NCBI GenBank assembly: GCA_947499555.1
Contig: CANMOU010000001.1
Span: forward strand, 124,001-188,000
DNA from: an uncultured Roseovarius sp.
GTDB taxonomy: Bacteria > Pseudomonadota > Alphaproteobacteria > Rhodobacterales > Rhodobacteraceae
Direction of reading: 5' to 3'
DNA: 64,000 nt
In this document: positions 15,818-24,073 of the stretch, in pieces
How positions within the stretch are numbered: position 1 is the first letter of the stretch
How the letters are laid out: every line of letters begins with the position of its first letter
Made by a program: the position numbers and the translations under genes
The notes under the pieces: model-generated
Databases searched by the model: none
Told to the model about the DNA's origin: nothing
What the model saw: the letters and a program-made list of their open reading frames with translations, nothing else

Positions 15818-18268
15818 TCAGACCTCGGCCATCGCCGTATCTGCGCGTGGCAATAGGCTTTCCGGGTCATAGGCCGGCGCCCCAAGAATGCGGCCTTTGC
15901 GGGGTTTGCCCGCGATCACCACCTCGATCTCTTGCCGAGGTTGATTGGCGTGAGGTTTGATATATGCAAAAGCGAGGATCTTGCCGATGGTGTGGCCATA
16001 GGCGACCGAAGCGGTGGAGCCCACGACCTTGCCGTCCAGAAGCACCGCTTCCCCGCCATGCCCATCCTCAACCTCATTGGGCTCAATCTCCAGATAGGCA
16101 CAGATCCAGGGCAGATCGGTGTTGAGTGTCTTGTCGCGGCCAAGAAAGTCCTTGTCCGTCCGTGCAAAGCGCAGCACGTCGGCCTCCGCAAGGGTGACCT
16201 CATTGGTCAGCTCGCCTGCGCCTTTGAAGCCTTTCTCCATGCGCATCGCATTCATCGCGAAAGAGCCGTAATCGGCGATCCCATATGGCTCCCCTGCTGC
16301 CCAAAGTGCGTCATAGACGTCAAGACAGGCCGCATCGGGCATATGCAGTTCCCATCCCAGCTCACCGGCATAGGACATCCGAAACGCCCAAATCTTGTGA
16401 CCGGCGACTGTGATCTCCTGAGCAGAGAGCCAGCGAAAGCCTGCATTGCTGAGGTCGGCATTGGTGCATCTGCTTAGAACTTCCCGTGATTTCGGCCCGT
16501 TGAGCGACAGTGCCGACCATCCATGGGACAGGGCGGTAATCGTGACATCCTCATCATCGCGTTGCAGGTTGAGTTGGTCCAGAAGCCTCTGCTCAAAGAA
16601 CGCCGCGCAAACGAGGTAGAACCGGTCTTCGGCCATGCGCACGATTGTTGTCTCAAGCTCAATACGACCACGCCGGTTCAACATGTGTGTCAGTGTGATA
16701 GACCCGACCTTTTGCGGCATGCGATTGGCGGTAAGCCGGTCAAGCAAGGCGTAGGCATCGGGGCCACTGACCTCTACCTTAGTGAAGGCGGTGACATCCA
16801 TGATCCCCACGCTCGAGCGCACGGCTTTGACCTCTGCTCCGACCATGTCATGAACTGCGTTGCGCTTGAAAGAGTAGTGGTCGCACTGTTCAACACCGTG
16901 CCGTGCAAACCAGCGTGGACGCTCAAACCCATAAACCTCTTCATAGACCGCGCCCTTTTCCTTTAACCGCTCATAGAGGGGAGAAGGTTTGATGGGTCGC
17001 CCCGCAAGACGGTTGAAATGCGGGAAGGGGATTTCGTGGCGCAGGCAATAATCCTCTTTGGCCTTAATGACTTGCCACTCTTTATTGGCGTATTGCCCGA
17101 ACCGGCGCGGGTCATACTCGCGCATGGAAATATTCGCCGCCCCATGCACCATCCAGCGCGCCAGTTCGCGCGTCAGCCCCGGACCCCAGCCAATGCCGAT
17201 CTGCGTGCCGCAACAGCACCAGTAGTTCTTGACCCCCGGTGCGGGTCCAATCATCGGGTTGCCATCGGGCGGGTGCGAAATCGCGCCATGCACCTCGCGC
17301 TGAATACCAAGCTCTGCAAAGATCGGCATGCGGTTCAGGCTTTCCTCAAGCCACGGCATGATGCGGTCGTAATCAGCATCAAAAAGCCAGTTCTCATAGT
17401 GCCAGGGACATTCATCGAGCCAGACCGCGTTGGGATTTTCCTTTTCGTAGATCCCTATGAGGCCACGTTTCTGCTCCATCCGGATGTAACCCGAAACCTT
17501 CTTGTCATCCCGAATGACTGGCAATTCGTGCGCAAGATCGGCAAATTCCGGCACCGGCTCGGTGACGAAGTAATGATGCGTCATGGACGTCATCGGCAGT
17601 TGCAGCCCTGACCATTCGCCCATTTGGCGAGCATAGGTGCCGCCTGCATTGACCACATGTTCACAAGTGATCGTGCCTTGCTCGCTTTCCACAACCCATT
17701 CACCCGCAGCGTTCTGCGTGATGTTCGTGGCCCGGCAATTGCGAATGATCCTCGCGCCAAGCTGACGTGCACCTGCGGCCATCGCCATGGTCACGTTGGT
17801 GGGGTCCACATGACCATCATCGGGCGTGTAAAGCGCACCAATGACGCCTTCGAGATTGTAAAACGGGTGGTTTCCGCGAATGTGATCCGGGCCCACCAGT
17901 TCGATATTGAATCCCAGCGAGCGCCCCACCGAGAGCGTATGGCGCAGCCAGTCCATCTCGTCCTCGGTATAGGCCAGCCGGTAGGACCCGCAGCCATGCC
18001 AGGTCACGGCCTGACCGGTCTCGGCCTCCAGCGCCCCGGAATAGAGGCCAATATTGTAATCCACGCATTTGCCCAACCCAAAGGACGAGGTCGAATGCGT
18101 GATCTGGCCCGCCGCATGCCATGTTGAGCCAGAAGTGAGTTCGGCCTTTTCAAGCAAAACCACATCAGTCCAGCCTTCATGCGCCAAATGATAGGCCAGG
18201 CCCACCCCCATTACGCCACCGCCAACGATGACCACACGCGCCTGGGTTGGGAATGATTTCTCCGCCAT
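15818..18268 (-). CDS. FAD-dependent demethylase, dimethylglycine/sarcosine dehydrogenase-like
   Basis: An 816-residue two-part enzyme. Residues 1 to about 400 form a D-amino-acid-oxidase-type FAD domain with GGGVMGVG at 16-23 and S-T-W-H51-A-A-G, where the family carries the His covalently bound to FAD. The remainder is the folate-binding aminomethyltransferase (GCV_T) region that takes the released one-carbon unit onto tetrahydrofolate. The reaction is oxidative N-demethylation of a secondary or tertiary N-methyl amino acid. Start 18268 is preferred, with AGGA eight bases upstream; an ATG at 18274 is too close to it. It heads the minus arm, 71 bp from the divergent RpiR gene, and pairs logically with the Rieske oxygenase on the other arm. 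Confidence 0.88.
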   Translation of the reverse strand: MAEKSFPTQARVVIVGGGVMGVGLAYHLAHEGWTDVVLLEKAELTSGSTWHAAGQITHSTSSFGLGKCVDYNIGLYSGALEAETGQAVTWHGCGSYRLAYTEDEMDWLRHTLSVGRSLGFNIELVGPDHIRGNHPFYNLEGVIGALYTPDDGHVDPTNVTMAMAAGARQLGARIIRNCRATNITQNAAGEWVVESEQGTITCEHVVNAGGTYARQMGEWSGLQLPMTSMTHHYFVTEPVPEFADLAHELPVIRDDKKVSGYIRMEQKRGLIGIYEKENPNAVWLDECPWHYENWLFDADYDRIMPWLEESLNRMPIFAELGIQREVHGAISHPPDGNPMIGPAPGVKNYWCCCGTQIGIGWGPGLTRELARWMVHGAANISMREYDPRRFGQYANKEWQVIKAKEDYCLRHEIPFPHFNRLAGRPIKPSPLYERLKEKGAVYEEVYGFERPRWFARHGVEQCDHYSFKRNAVHDMVGAEVKAVRSSVGIMDVTAFTKVEVSGPDAYALLDRLTANRMPQKVGSITLTHMLNRRGRIELETTIVRMAEDRFYLVCAAFFEQRLLDQLNLQRDDEDVTITALSHGWSALSLNGPKSREVLSRCTNADLSNAGFRWLSAQEITVAGHKIWAFRMSYAGELGWELHMPDAACLDVYDALWAAGEPYGIADYGSFAMNAMRMEKGFKGAGELTNEVTLAEADVLRFARTDKDFLGRDKTLNTDLPWICAYLEIEPNEVEDGHGGEAVLLDGKVVGSTASVAYGHTIGKILAFAYIKPHANQPRQEIEVVIAGKPRKGRILGAPAYDPESLLPRADTAMAEV

Positions 18269-18316
18269 CGTCATTTTCCTGTAAAATGAGTCGTAATTTT
18301 GCTCGACAGCGTATGC

Positions 18317-18328
18317 GTACATATGTAC
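18317..18328. promoter_or_regulatory. 12-bp palindrome in the divergent promoter
   Basis: GTACATATGTAC is a perfect dyad near the middle of the 71-bp region between the two arms of the island. A second, imperfect repeat (18344-18361) lies close by. The position suits an operator for the adjacent RpiR regulator acting on both arms. Confidence 0.5.
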
Positions 18329-18339
18329 CGTCGTCAATC

Positions 18340-19227
18340 ATGAATGACACAAATGTATCATCTGCCGTTCTGGAACGCCTCACAGAAGAGTGGGACGCGC
18401 TCACGCCTGAGGCGCAGAAAGCCGCGCGCTATGTGCTTGAAAATCCAGCAGATGTTGGCGTTTCCACCGTGCGCGAAATTGCCGAGGCGGCGAAGGTGAA
18501 GCCCAATACATTTGTGCGCATGGCCCGCCAGGTGGGATTCGACGGCTATGATGATTTCCGCGAACCCTTCCGCGATGCCATTCGCCGCGGGCAAGTGTCG
18601 TTTCCCGACCGCGCCCGCTGGCTTCAAAGCATTTCGCGCTCTGGCGATCTGGGTGGGCTTTATGCCGACATGATCGGTGCGGCCATCCGCAATCTGGAAG
18701 AGACCTTTGCCGGGATCAGCGCTGAAGATCTCAAGACCGCGGCCGAGGCGATCTGGAACTCGCGGCAGGTCTTTACCCTAGGCGTGGGCGTCAACAACGC
18801 CAATGCGCGCAACTTCACCTATCTTGCCTCGACCGGCATGAAGCAGTTTCACGCCATCCCGCGCCCCGGATCGGTGGCGGTGGATGATCTGGCCTGGGCA
18901 GATGAGCGTGACGTTCTGATCGCGATGACCTGCAGACCGTACCGGACGGAGGTGATTGAAGCGGTCAGGCTTGCGCGCGAACAAGGTCTGAGGGTTGTGG
19001 GTATTTCCGACAGTCCGGCCAGCCCGATCATCCTGCAGGCCCATCACGGGTTTGTCGTGGCCGCCGACACGCCGCAATTCTTTCCGTCATCCGTTTCAAC
19101 CATCACGCTTCTGGAAACGTTGCTCAGCTTCGTAATTGCCGTGGCCAGCGACGAGATTGTCGAACGGGTCGAGCGGTTCCACAAACGTCGCCATCAGCTT
19201 GGCATCTATCAGGAGGAGCCGGAATGA
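18340..19227 (+). CDS. RpiR-family transcriptional regulator (HTH plus SIS domain)
   Basis: A 295-residue regulator. Residues 1 to about 85 form the HTH_6 domain (V-S-T-V-R-E-I-A-E-A-A-K-V-K-P-N-T-F-V-R recognition region), followed by a SIS phosphosugar-binding-type domain from about 115 onward. RpiR proteins bind DNA as dimers and respond to sugar phosphates or related ligands. Here the ligand is unknown. The start at 18340 gives a normal N-terminus; upstream in-frame starts run into the promoter. Its stop overlaps the start of the Rieske gene (ATGA), so it leads the plus arm. It is the only regulator in the island and very likely controls both arms through the dyads nearby. Confidence 0.85.
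   Translation: MNDTNVSSAVLERLTEEWDALTPEAQKAARYVLENPADVGVSTVREIAEAAKVKPNTFVRMARQVGFDGYDDFREPFRDAIRRGQVSFPDRARWLQSISRSGDLGGLYADMIGAAIRNLEETFAGISAEDLKTAAEAIWNSRQVFTLGVGVNNANARNFTYLASTGMKQFHAIPRPGSVAVDDLAWADERDVLIAMTCRPYRTEVIEAVRLAREQGLRVVGISDSPASPIILQAHHGFVVAADTPQFFPSSVSTITLLETLLSFVIAVASDEIVERVERFHKRRHQLGIYQEEPE
18344..18361. promoter_or_regulatory. Imperfect inverted repeat over the RpiR start
   Basis: ATGACACAAATGTATCAT matches its own reverse complement at 14 of 18 positions. It overlaps the first codons of the RpiR gene, a position suited to autorepression. It shares TGTA/TACA half-site elements with the dyad at 18317-18328. Confidence 0.35.
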
Positions 19228-20312
19228 ACGCACCCTTGGTCAGATCGCTCGAGGCTCGCTACTACACTGACCCGGCCATCTTTGCGCAAGAAATAGCAGG
19301 TCTGCTGTCACGCACGTGGCAACTCGCCGGGCACCGCGCACAGATCCCCAATGCGGGTGACTACTTCGCGTTCGAGATCGCCGGGCAGAACCTGTTTTGC
19401 ATTCGCGGTCAGGATGACGTGATCCGCTGTTTCTACAATGTGTGCCAGCACCGCGCGCATGAATTGGTGAGCGGTACTGGCAATACCCGCGTGGTCGTTT
19501 GCCCATATCACGCCTGGACTTACGAGCTGACTGGCGGTTTGCGCGCCGCGCCCAATTCCAAGTCCGTTCCCGGCTTTGATCGAAGCGCCATCTGCCTGAC
19601 CGAGGCGCGGTGCGAGGATTTCAACGGCTTCCTTTTCGTAAACCTCGATCCTCACACTGCCCCAATGGACGAATGGTTTCCGGGCGTGCGCGAAGAGCTG
19701 GCTGAATATGTGCCAAATATCGATCTGCTCGCGCCGCTTGAATGGGTGGAGATCCCGGAGAACTGCAACTGGAAAGTCTCTGTCGAAAACTATTCCGAAT
19801 GCTATCATTGTTCGCTCAACCATCCCACTTTTGCCGAGGGCGTGGTCAAGCCCGAAACCTATGACATTCAGCCCTCGGACAAGGGCTATGTCCTGCGCCA
19901 CACGACGGAATGCCAGAATCTGGAAAATATGACCTATCCCATTGACATGTCAGTGGAACATGCCGGTGAATACCGGTCCTGGTTCCTGTGGCCGATGGTC
20001 AGCTTTCAGTGTTATCCCGGCAATGTGCTCAACACCTATCATTGGCGCGTGCGCGATGTGGATCACTGCACCGTTTATCGCGGCTGGTACACCGAAGGCG
20101 GCGCGGAAAGCGATGTGATCCGCGCACTGGCCGTGCAGGACCGCAAGACCACGGTGGAGGAAGACATTCACCTTGTGGAATCGGTGTATCGCGGCCTCAA
20201 ATCACGCGGCTATCGCCCTGGTCCGCTGGTTCTGGATCCCGGTTGCGGTGTGAATTCGGAACATTCGATAGAAAGATTGCAGGCCTGGATGAAGGAGGCA
20301 GTGGATGGGTGA
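19224..20312 (+). CDS. Rieske non-heme iron oxygenase, betaine/carnitine monooxygenase-like
   Basis: A 362-residue oxygenase. The Rieske [2Fe-2S] site is C74-Q-H76 and C93-P-Y-H96. The mononuclear iron site follows in E-N-Y-S-E-C-Y-H195-C-S-L-N-H200. This E-N-Y-x-E-C-Y-H pattern is shared with glycine-betaine, stachydrine and carnitine oxygenases, which hydroxylate an N-methyl group so that it leaves as formaldehyde, or cleave the C-N bond. A partner reductase is needed and none is encoded in the window. The gene overlaps both its neighbours, so it belongs to the RpiR-led operon. Call at class level is firm; the substrate is inferred from context. Confidence 0.87.
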   Translation: MNAPLVRSLEARYYTDPAIFAQEIAGLLSRTWQLAGHRAQIPNAGDYFAFEIAGQNLFCIRGQDDVIRCFYNVCQHRAHELVSGTGNTRVVVCPYHAWTYELTGGLRAAPNSKSVPGFDRSAICLTEARCEDFNGFLFVNLDPHTAPMDEWFPGVREELAEYVPNIDLLAPLEWVEIPENCNWKVSVENYSECYHCSLNHPTFAEGVVKPETYDIQPSDKGYVLRHTTECQNLENMTYPIDMSVEHAGEYRSWFLWPMVSFQCYPGNVLNTYHWRVRDVDHCTVYRGWYTEGGAESDVIRALAVQDRKTTVEEDIHLVESVYRGLKSRGYRPGPLVLDPGCGVNSEHSIERLQAWMKEAVDG

Positions 20313-20961
20313 GATTGAGAAAGACAAAGCAGCCGAAGCGAATGAAAATCGAACCTCTCCCGTCGAGCAAAAAAAACAATCGAAGAAAATCGATAGAATC
20401 GAATGGGAGACAGAAGTCGAACAAGCAGATGGTAGCAAAATCTGCCCAAACGCATTAGAACTGCACGCAAGTTACCGTGAAAAAGTAACTCATGAAGATG
20501 GTTTGGTGAATACCCGCACGTCTTGGTTGCTTATCTCTCAATCAATTTTCTTTGCTGCTTTAGTCTTCTGGCTCGAAAAATTCCCTAATTACGCGGGTTT
20601 TTGGGTGGTAGCTTTTTCTATTGTCGTAGCTGGATTGGTGTCCTGTGCTGCGACTTTCGTAAGTGTGCAGGCTGCATTCACGGCAATCGACGAGGCGCAA
20701 AGTCGTTGGAACCTGGTGAGGAAAAAAATTGGCAATCACATGGTGTTGCCGACAGTTGCCGGTAGCTGGCAGGGAGGTCGTGGTGTTGCTCTCGGAAAAT
20801 ATTCAGCGAACGCCATTTCAGTTGTGTTGTTCTTGGCGTGGGTCGTTACTGGTGGCGTTTTGTGTTTCCACGGGCCGCCCGAGCAAACGAAAGGACAAGT
20901 TGGGCAAGTTCATGATTCCCAAGATCAAACAGAAGAACTTGAACAAATTGACGCGGAGTAG
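20305..20961 (+). CDS. Small membrane protein with charged N-terminus (RipA/SLATT-like?), AT-rich
   Basis: A 218-residue protein. The first 60 residues are highly charged and lysine/glutamate-rich; two adjacent hydrophobic segments follow at about 74-93 and 96-118, and a third at about 172-194, with a hydrophilic acidic tail. The layout resembles small bacterial membrane proteins of the RipA or SLATT type, but I cannot confirm the family. Its base composition is visibly lower in GC than every neighbour, and codons such as AAA and GAA dominate. That suggests recent transfer into the operon. It has a strong AAGGAGG ribosome site inside the Rieske 3' end and overlaps that gene by eight bases. 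Function is unknown. Confidence 0.7.
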   Translation: MGEIEKDKAAEANENRTSPVEQKKQSKKIDRIEWETEVEQADGSKICPNALELHASYREKVTHEDGLVNTRTSWLLISQSIFFAALVFWLEKFPNYAGFWVVAFSIVVAGLVSCAATFVSVQAAFTAIDEAQSRWNLVRKKIGNHMVLPTVAGSWQGGRGVALGKYSANAISVVLFLAWVVTGGVLCFHGPPEQTKGQVGQVHDSQDQTEELEQIDAE

Positions 20962-20964
20962 ACA

Positions 20965-21783
20965 ATGCTAATGCCCGAAACCTGGCGGACCGAGCATAAG
21001 CTCTTCCCGCACCAGGTGGCCTTTACCTGTCCGCCCTTTGACTATGATGCAGCCCCCAGTGATTTCCTGCGCATGGCGCCCGAAACTGTGGGGGTGCATG
21101 GCTGGATGCTACATGTGCCCGACTACGTACACGGCCTCGATCAGCGCCAACAAAACTTCGGCATGCTGGAAGATTTCGTGCATCTTTGCGCGCGCAATGG
21201 CGTCGATGTGGCAGGGCAGGTGGGTTCGAACTGGGTGCATGCCTCGGGGCTGGGCGTGGACGGCATCCGCGATCACTGCGCACGGTTGTCTGACACTTAT
21301 GGTGTTGAGTTTCACATGGCCGGCTACGCGATGGTCGAGGCTTTGCGCGCCATGAATGTTGAAAAAGTCGCGCTCAACGCCGCCTATCATTGGCCCGAAT
21401 GGTGGCAGGGCACCGTTGGGTTTCTGAAAGAAGCCGGGTTTGACGTGCTTTGGGCGGGCAATTTCCACGATCAGGGCTGGTTTGACAGCCAGGAGGCGGT
21501 GAATGACTGCCGCTGGGTCTTTGATGAAGAGCTCGCGACGAAAAGCTTTGACTATGTCGCCGAACAGGCCCCTCAGGCGGACGCTTATCTGATCAACGGC
21601 ATGTGCAATTTTCGCAGCGGGCCAAACGGCCAGCCTCAGCGCCCTTTGCATCTCACGCCGATGTTGGAAGAACGGTTGGGCAAGCCAGTGATCGGCCACG
21701 ACACCGCCCTTTACTGGCGTATGTTCAAAGACCTAAGTCTGGCTCCAACTTCACCTCAGGGCCAGCTTCTTAACTCTTTGTAA
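20965..21783 (+). CDS. Asp/Glu racemase superfamily protein (maleate isomerase/arylmalonate decarboxylase-like)
   Basis: A 272-residue protein with the two-lobed Asp/Glu racemase layout. The C-terminal catalytic cysteine is C215 in N-G-M-C-N-F. At the N-lobe position where racemases and maleate isomerase have a second Cys, I see G-S-N-W-V-H (residues 88-93), with no Cys. One-cysteine members include arylmalonate decarboxylases, so a decarboxylase or lyase role is as likely as isomerisation. GGAG lies eight bases before the ATG at 20965. It follows the AT-rich membrane protein by three bases in the plus arm. Confidence 0.7.
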   Translation: MLMPETWRTEHKLFPHQVAFTCPPFDYDAAPSDFLRMAPETVGVHGWMLHVPDYVHGLDQRQQNFGMLEDFVHLCARNGVDVAGQVGSNWVHASGLGVDGIRDHCARLSDTYGVEFHMAGYAMVEALRAMNVEKVALNAAYHWPEWWQGTVGFLKEAGFDVLWAGNFHDQGWFDSQEAVNDCRWVFDEELATKSFDYVAEQAPQADAYLINGMCNFRSGPNGQPQRPLHLTPMLEERLGKPVIGHDTALYWRMFKDLSLAPTSPQGQLLNSL

Positions 21784-21852
21784 ACATGCCTTTCTTTTTG
21801 CCTCAAATATCCTCGCCGAAGGCCACGCCCGCAGGGCGTATACACAGGACAC
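21784..21852. repeat. Degenerate intergenic repeat with hairpin
   Basis: The stretch CTTTCTTTTTGCCTCAAATA resembles the reverse complement of the tail of the 101-bp repeats at 9622 and 12239, followed by the hairpin ACGCCC-GCA-GGGCGT. It lies in the 69-bp gap between two plus-arm genes and could attenuate transcription of the distal genes. Confidence 0.45.
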
Positions 21853-22599
21853 ATGCACATGCATAAAATAATTTCCCTCTGGGCTGTGCCCCGTTCGACC
21901 TCCACCGCCTTTGAATGGATGATGCGCCAGCGCGGTGATATGGATTGCCTGCACGAACCCTTTGGTGAGGCGTGGTATCAGGGCGAAGAACCCCTTTGGC
22001 AGCGCTTCAAGGAAGGCGATGTCACGACGCCCGGTCTGACCTTGAACAGCGTCTGGCGGGACATTCAGGATCGCGCGGCCAAAGGCCCGGTCTTCCTGAA
22101 GGATTTTCCGCATTACATCAATCACATGTGGGACGCGGAGTTCCTTGCGAACTTCACTCATGCCTTCCTCATCCGTGATCCGGCCAAGACGATCACCTCC
22201 ATGCACAACAAATGGCCGGATTTTGATGAGGGCGAGGTGGGTTTTCCCGAACAGCGCGCGCTTTTTGACCTGCTTTGGGCGCTCAATGGCGCGCCGCCAC
22301 CGGTCATCGACAGTGACGATTTGCTGGAAAATCCCGAAGCGATGGTCGAGGCGTTTTGTGATGCTGTAGGCATTCCGTTTCTGCCGGAAGCCCTGAGTTG
22401 GGAAGCTGGCGGCGACCCGTCCGAGCACAGCTGGTGGGATGGCGGGTCCTTTCATGCCAATCTGGCCAAATCCACCGGTTTAACCCGGCAGGAACGGCGC
22501 TATGTTGCGCTGGAGGATTGTGCGCCGCGCGTGCAGCAGGTGCATCGGCGCATGCGTCCACATTATGACCGGCTCTATGCGCATCGCGTGACGGTCTGA
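21853..22599 (+). CDS. Sulfotransferase-like P-loop protein
   Basis: A 248-residue protein. The N-terminal strand-loop I-S-L-W-A-V-P-R-S-T-S-T-A-F is a PAPS-binding-type P-loop of the sulfotransferase family, and F-L-I-R-D-P-A-K-T-I near residue 110 matches the 3'-phosphate-binding strand. Such proteins transfer sulfate from PAPS to an alcohol or amine, but bacterial members of this short type are mostly uncharacterised. A start at 21859 (second Met) is equally possible. It is unrelated in detail to the two sulfotransferases at 30068 and 30894. Its presence inside a catabolic operon is unusual. Confidence 0.7.
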   Translation: MHMHKIISLWAVPRSTSTAFEWMMRQRGDMDCLHEPFGEAWYQGEEPLWQRFKEGDVTTPGLTLNSVWRDIQDRAAKGPVFLKDFPHYINHMWDAEFLANFTHAFLIRDPAKTITSMHNKWPDFDEGEVGFPEQRALFDLLWALNGAPPPVIDSDDLLENPEAMVEAFCDAVGIPFLPEALSWEAGGDPSEHSWWDGGSFHANLAKSTGLTRQERRYVALEDCAPRVQQVHRRMRPHYDRLYAHRVTV

Positions 22600-22617
22600 G
22601 CGGGCCGCAGGGCAAAA

Positions 22618-24072
22618 ATGGAATGGAAGATGAAAGACTATTGGCAGAACTACATTGGTGGCGCGTGGGTCGATGGCGGAGCCGGGCGGCTTGACGTGAT
22701 CAACCCCGGAAGCGGTGAGAAACTGGCCGAGCAGGCACTGGCCGATGCTGCGGATGTGGACCGCGCCGTGCAGGCGGCCAAACGCGTGCACGAGAGCGGC
22801 ATTCTGACCGATATGCGCCCGGTGGAGCGGGGTCGCATGGTGCAGGAGATTGGGCGTAAGTTTCTGGAAAGGCGTGATGAAATTGCCGAGATCCTTACGC
22901 TGGAGCAAGGCAAGCCATTGTGGGAAGCGCAGCGTGAAATGGACGGCGCGGCACGATATTTTGAGTATTACGGCAATCAGGCCGAAACGGTCGAAGGGCG
23001 GTCGATCCCTCTAGGTGCAGGTTACGTCGATTTTACTCAGCATGAGCCTTATGGCATCTCGGCTCAGATCATCCCTTGGAACTTTCCGTTAGAGATCGCC
23101 GCGCGATCACTCTCCGCAGGGTTGGCCACGGGGAATGCCTGCGTGATCAAAACCTCGGAAATGACCCCGCTCAGCAGCTGGATTTTTGCCGAACTGGCCG
23201 AGGAGGTGGGCCTGCCCAAGGGCGCGGTGAATATCCTCTGTGGGTTGGGGGCCGAGGCAGGGGCGGCGCTTGCAGGCCATCCTGATGTCAATCAAATCGT
23301 CTTCACAGGTTCGGTCAAAACCGGAATTGCCATTGCCACGGCGGCCGCTCAAAACATCGTGCCAAGCGTTCTGGAACTGGGCGGCAAATCGGCGGCCATC
23401 GTGTATGACGATGCCGATCTTGACGCGTTCGAGCGCGACATCCGCTGGGGGATTTTCTTCAATGCGGGTCAGGTTTGTTCCGCCATGAGCCGTGTTCTGG
23501 TCCATGAAAGCCGTGAGGAGGAAATGGTAGAACGTGCTGTAAAGGTTGCGAAATCCCTGTCCGTTGGTCCCGGCATCGAGAGAGCTGTGGGCACCGAAGG
23601 CATGGGTGCCATGGCCTCTGAGGTACAGCGTGACCGCGCCGCCGGCATGATCGCAGACGCTGAAGCACAGGGCGCAAAGGTGGCAACCGGTGGGCGCAAG
23701 ATGAACATCCCCGGCGCATTCCTTGAACCGACAGTGATGACGCAGGTCACGCCCGACATGACCATCGCACAGGAAGAAGTGTTTGGCCCGGTACTCTCGG
23801 TCATTCCCTTCCGGGACGAGGCCGAGGCTATCGAGATCGCCAATGGCACCCAATACGGACTTGTGGGTGGCGTTTTCACCCGTGATCTTGATCGCGCCAA
23901 CAAGGCCGCGCAAAAGATGCGGGCCGGGCAGATCTTTGTGAATGAATGGTTTGCCGGTGGTGTGGAGACGCCCTTTGGCGGGTATGGTAAATCGGGCTAT
24001 GGGCGCGAGAAAGGCCGCGAGGCGCTTTGGAACTATGTCCAGACCAAGAACGTTGCGATGAAAGTCCGGTAG
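22618..24072 (+). CDS. NAD(P)-dependent aldehyde dehydrogenase
   Basis: A 484-residue aldehyde dehydrogenase of standard length. I-P-W-N155-F-P holds the oxyanion Asn, E253 in L-E-L-G-G-K is the general base, and C287 in N-A-G-Q-V-C is the nucleophile; E-E-V-F-G-P is present downstream. The enzyme oxidises an aldehyde to an acid with NAD(P). Betaine-aldehyde-like and semialdehyde dehydrogenases have this form. It could handle formaldehyde-derived or semialdehyde products of the island's demethylation or transamination steps. The start at 22618 is used, and 22630 is an alternative. It precedes the FrhB-like gene by one base. Confidence 0.9.
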   Translation: MEWKMKDYWQNYIGGAWVDGGAGRLDVINPGSGEKLAEQALADAADVDRAVQAAKRVHESGILTDMRPVERGRMVQEIGRKFLERRDEIAEILTLEQGKPLWEAQREMDGAARYFEYYGNQAETVEGRSIPLGAGYVDFTQHEPYGISAQIIPWNFPLEIAARSLSAGLATGNACVIKTSEMTPLSSWIFAELAEEVGLPKGAVNILCGLGAEAGAALAGHPDVNQIVFTGSVKTGIAIATAAAQNIVPSVLELGGKSAAIVYDDADLDAFERDIRWGIFFNAGQVCSAMSRVLVHESREEEMVERAVKVAKSLSVGPGIERAVGTEGMGAMASEVQRDRAAGMIADAEAQGAKVATGGRKMNIPGAFLEPTVMTQVTPDMTIAQEEVFGPVLSVIPFRDEAEAIEIANGTQYGLVGGVFTRDLDRANKAAQKMRAGQIFVNEWFAGGVETPFGGYGKSGYGREKGREALWNYVQTKNVAMKVR

Positions 24073-24073
24073 T

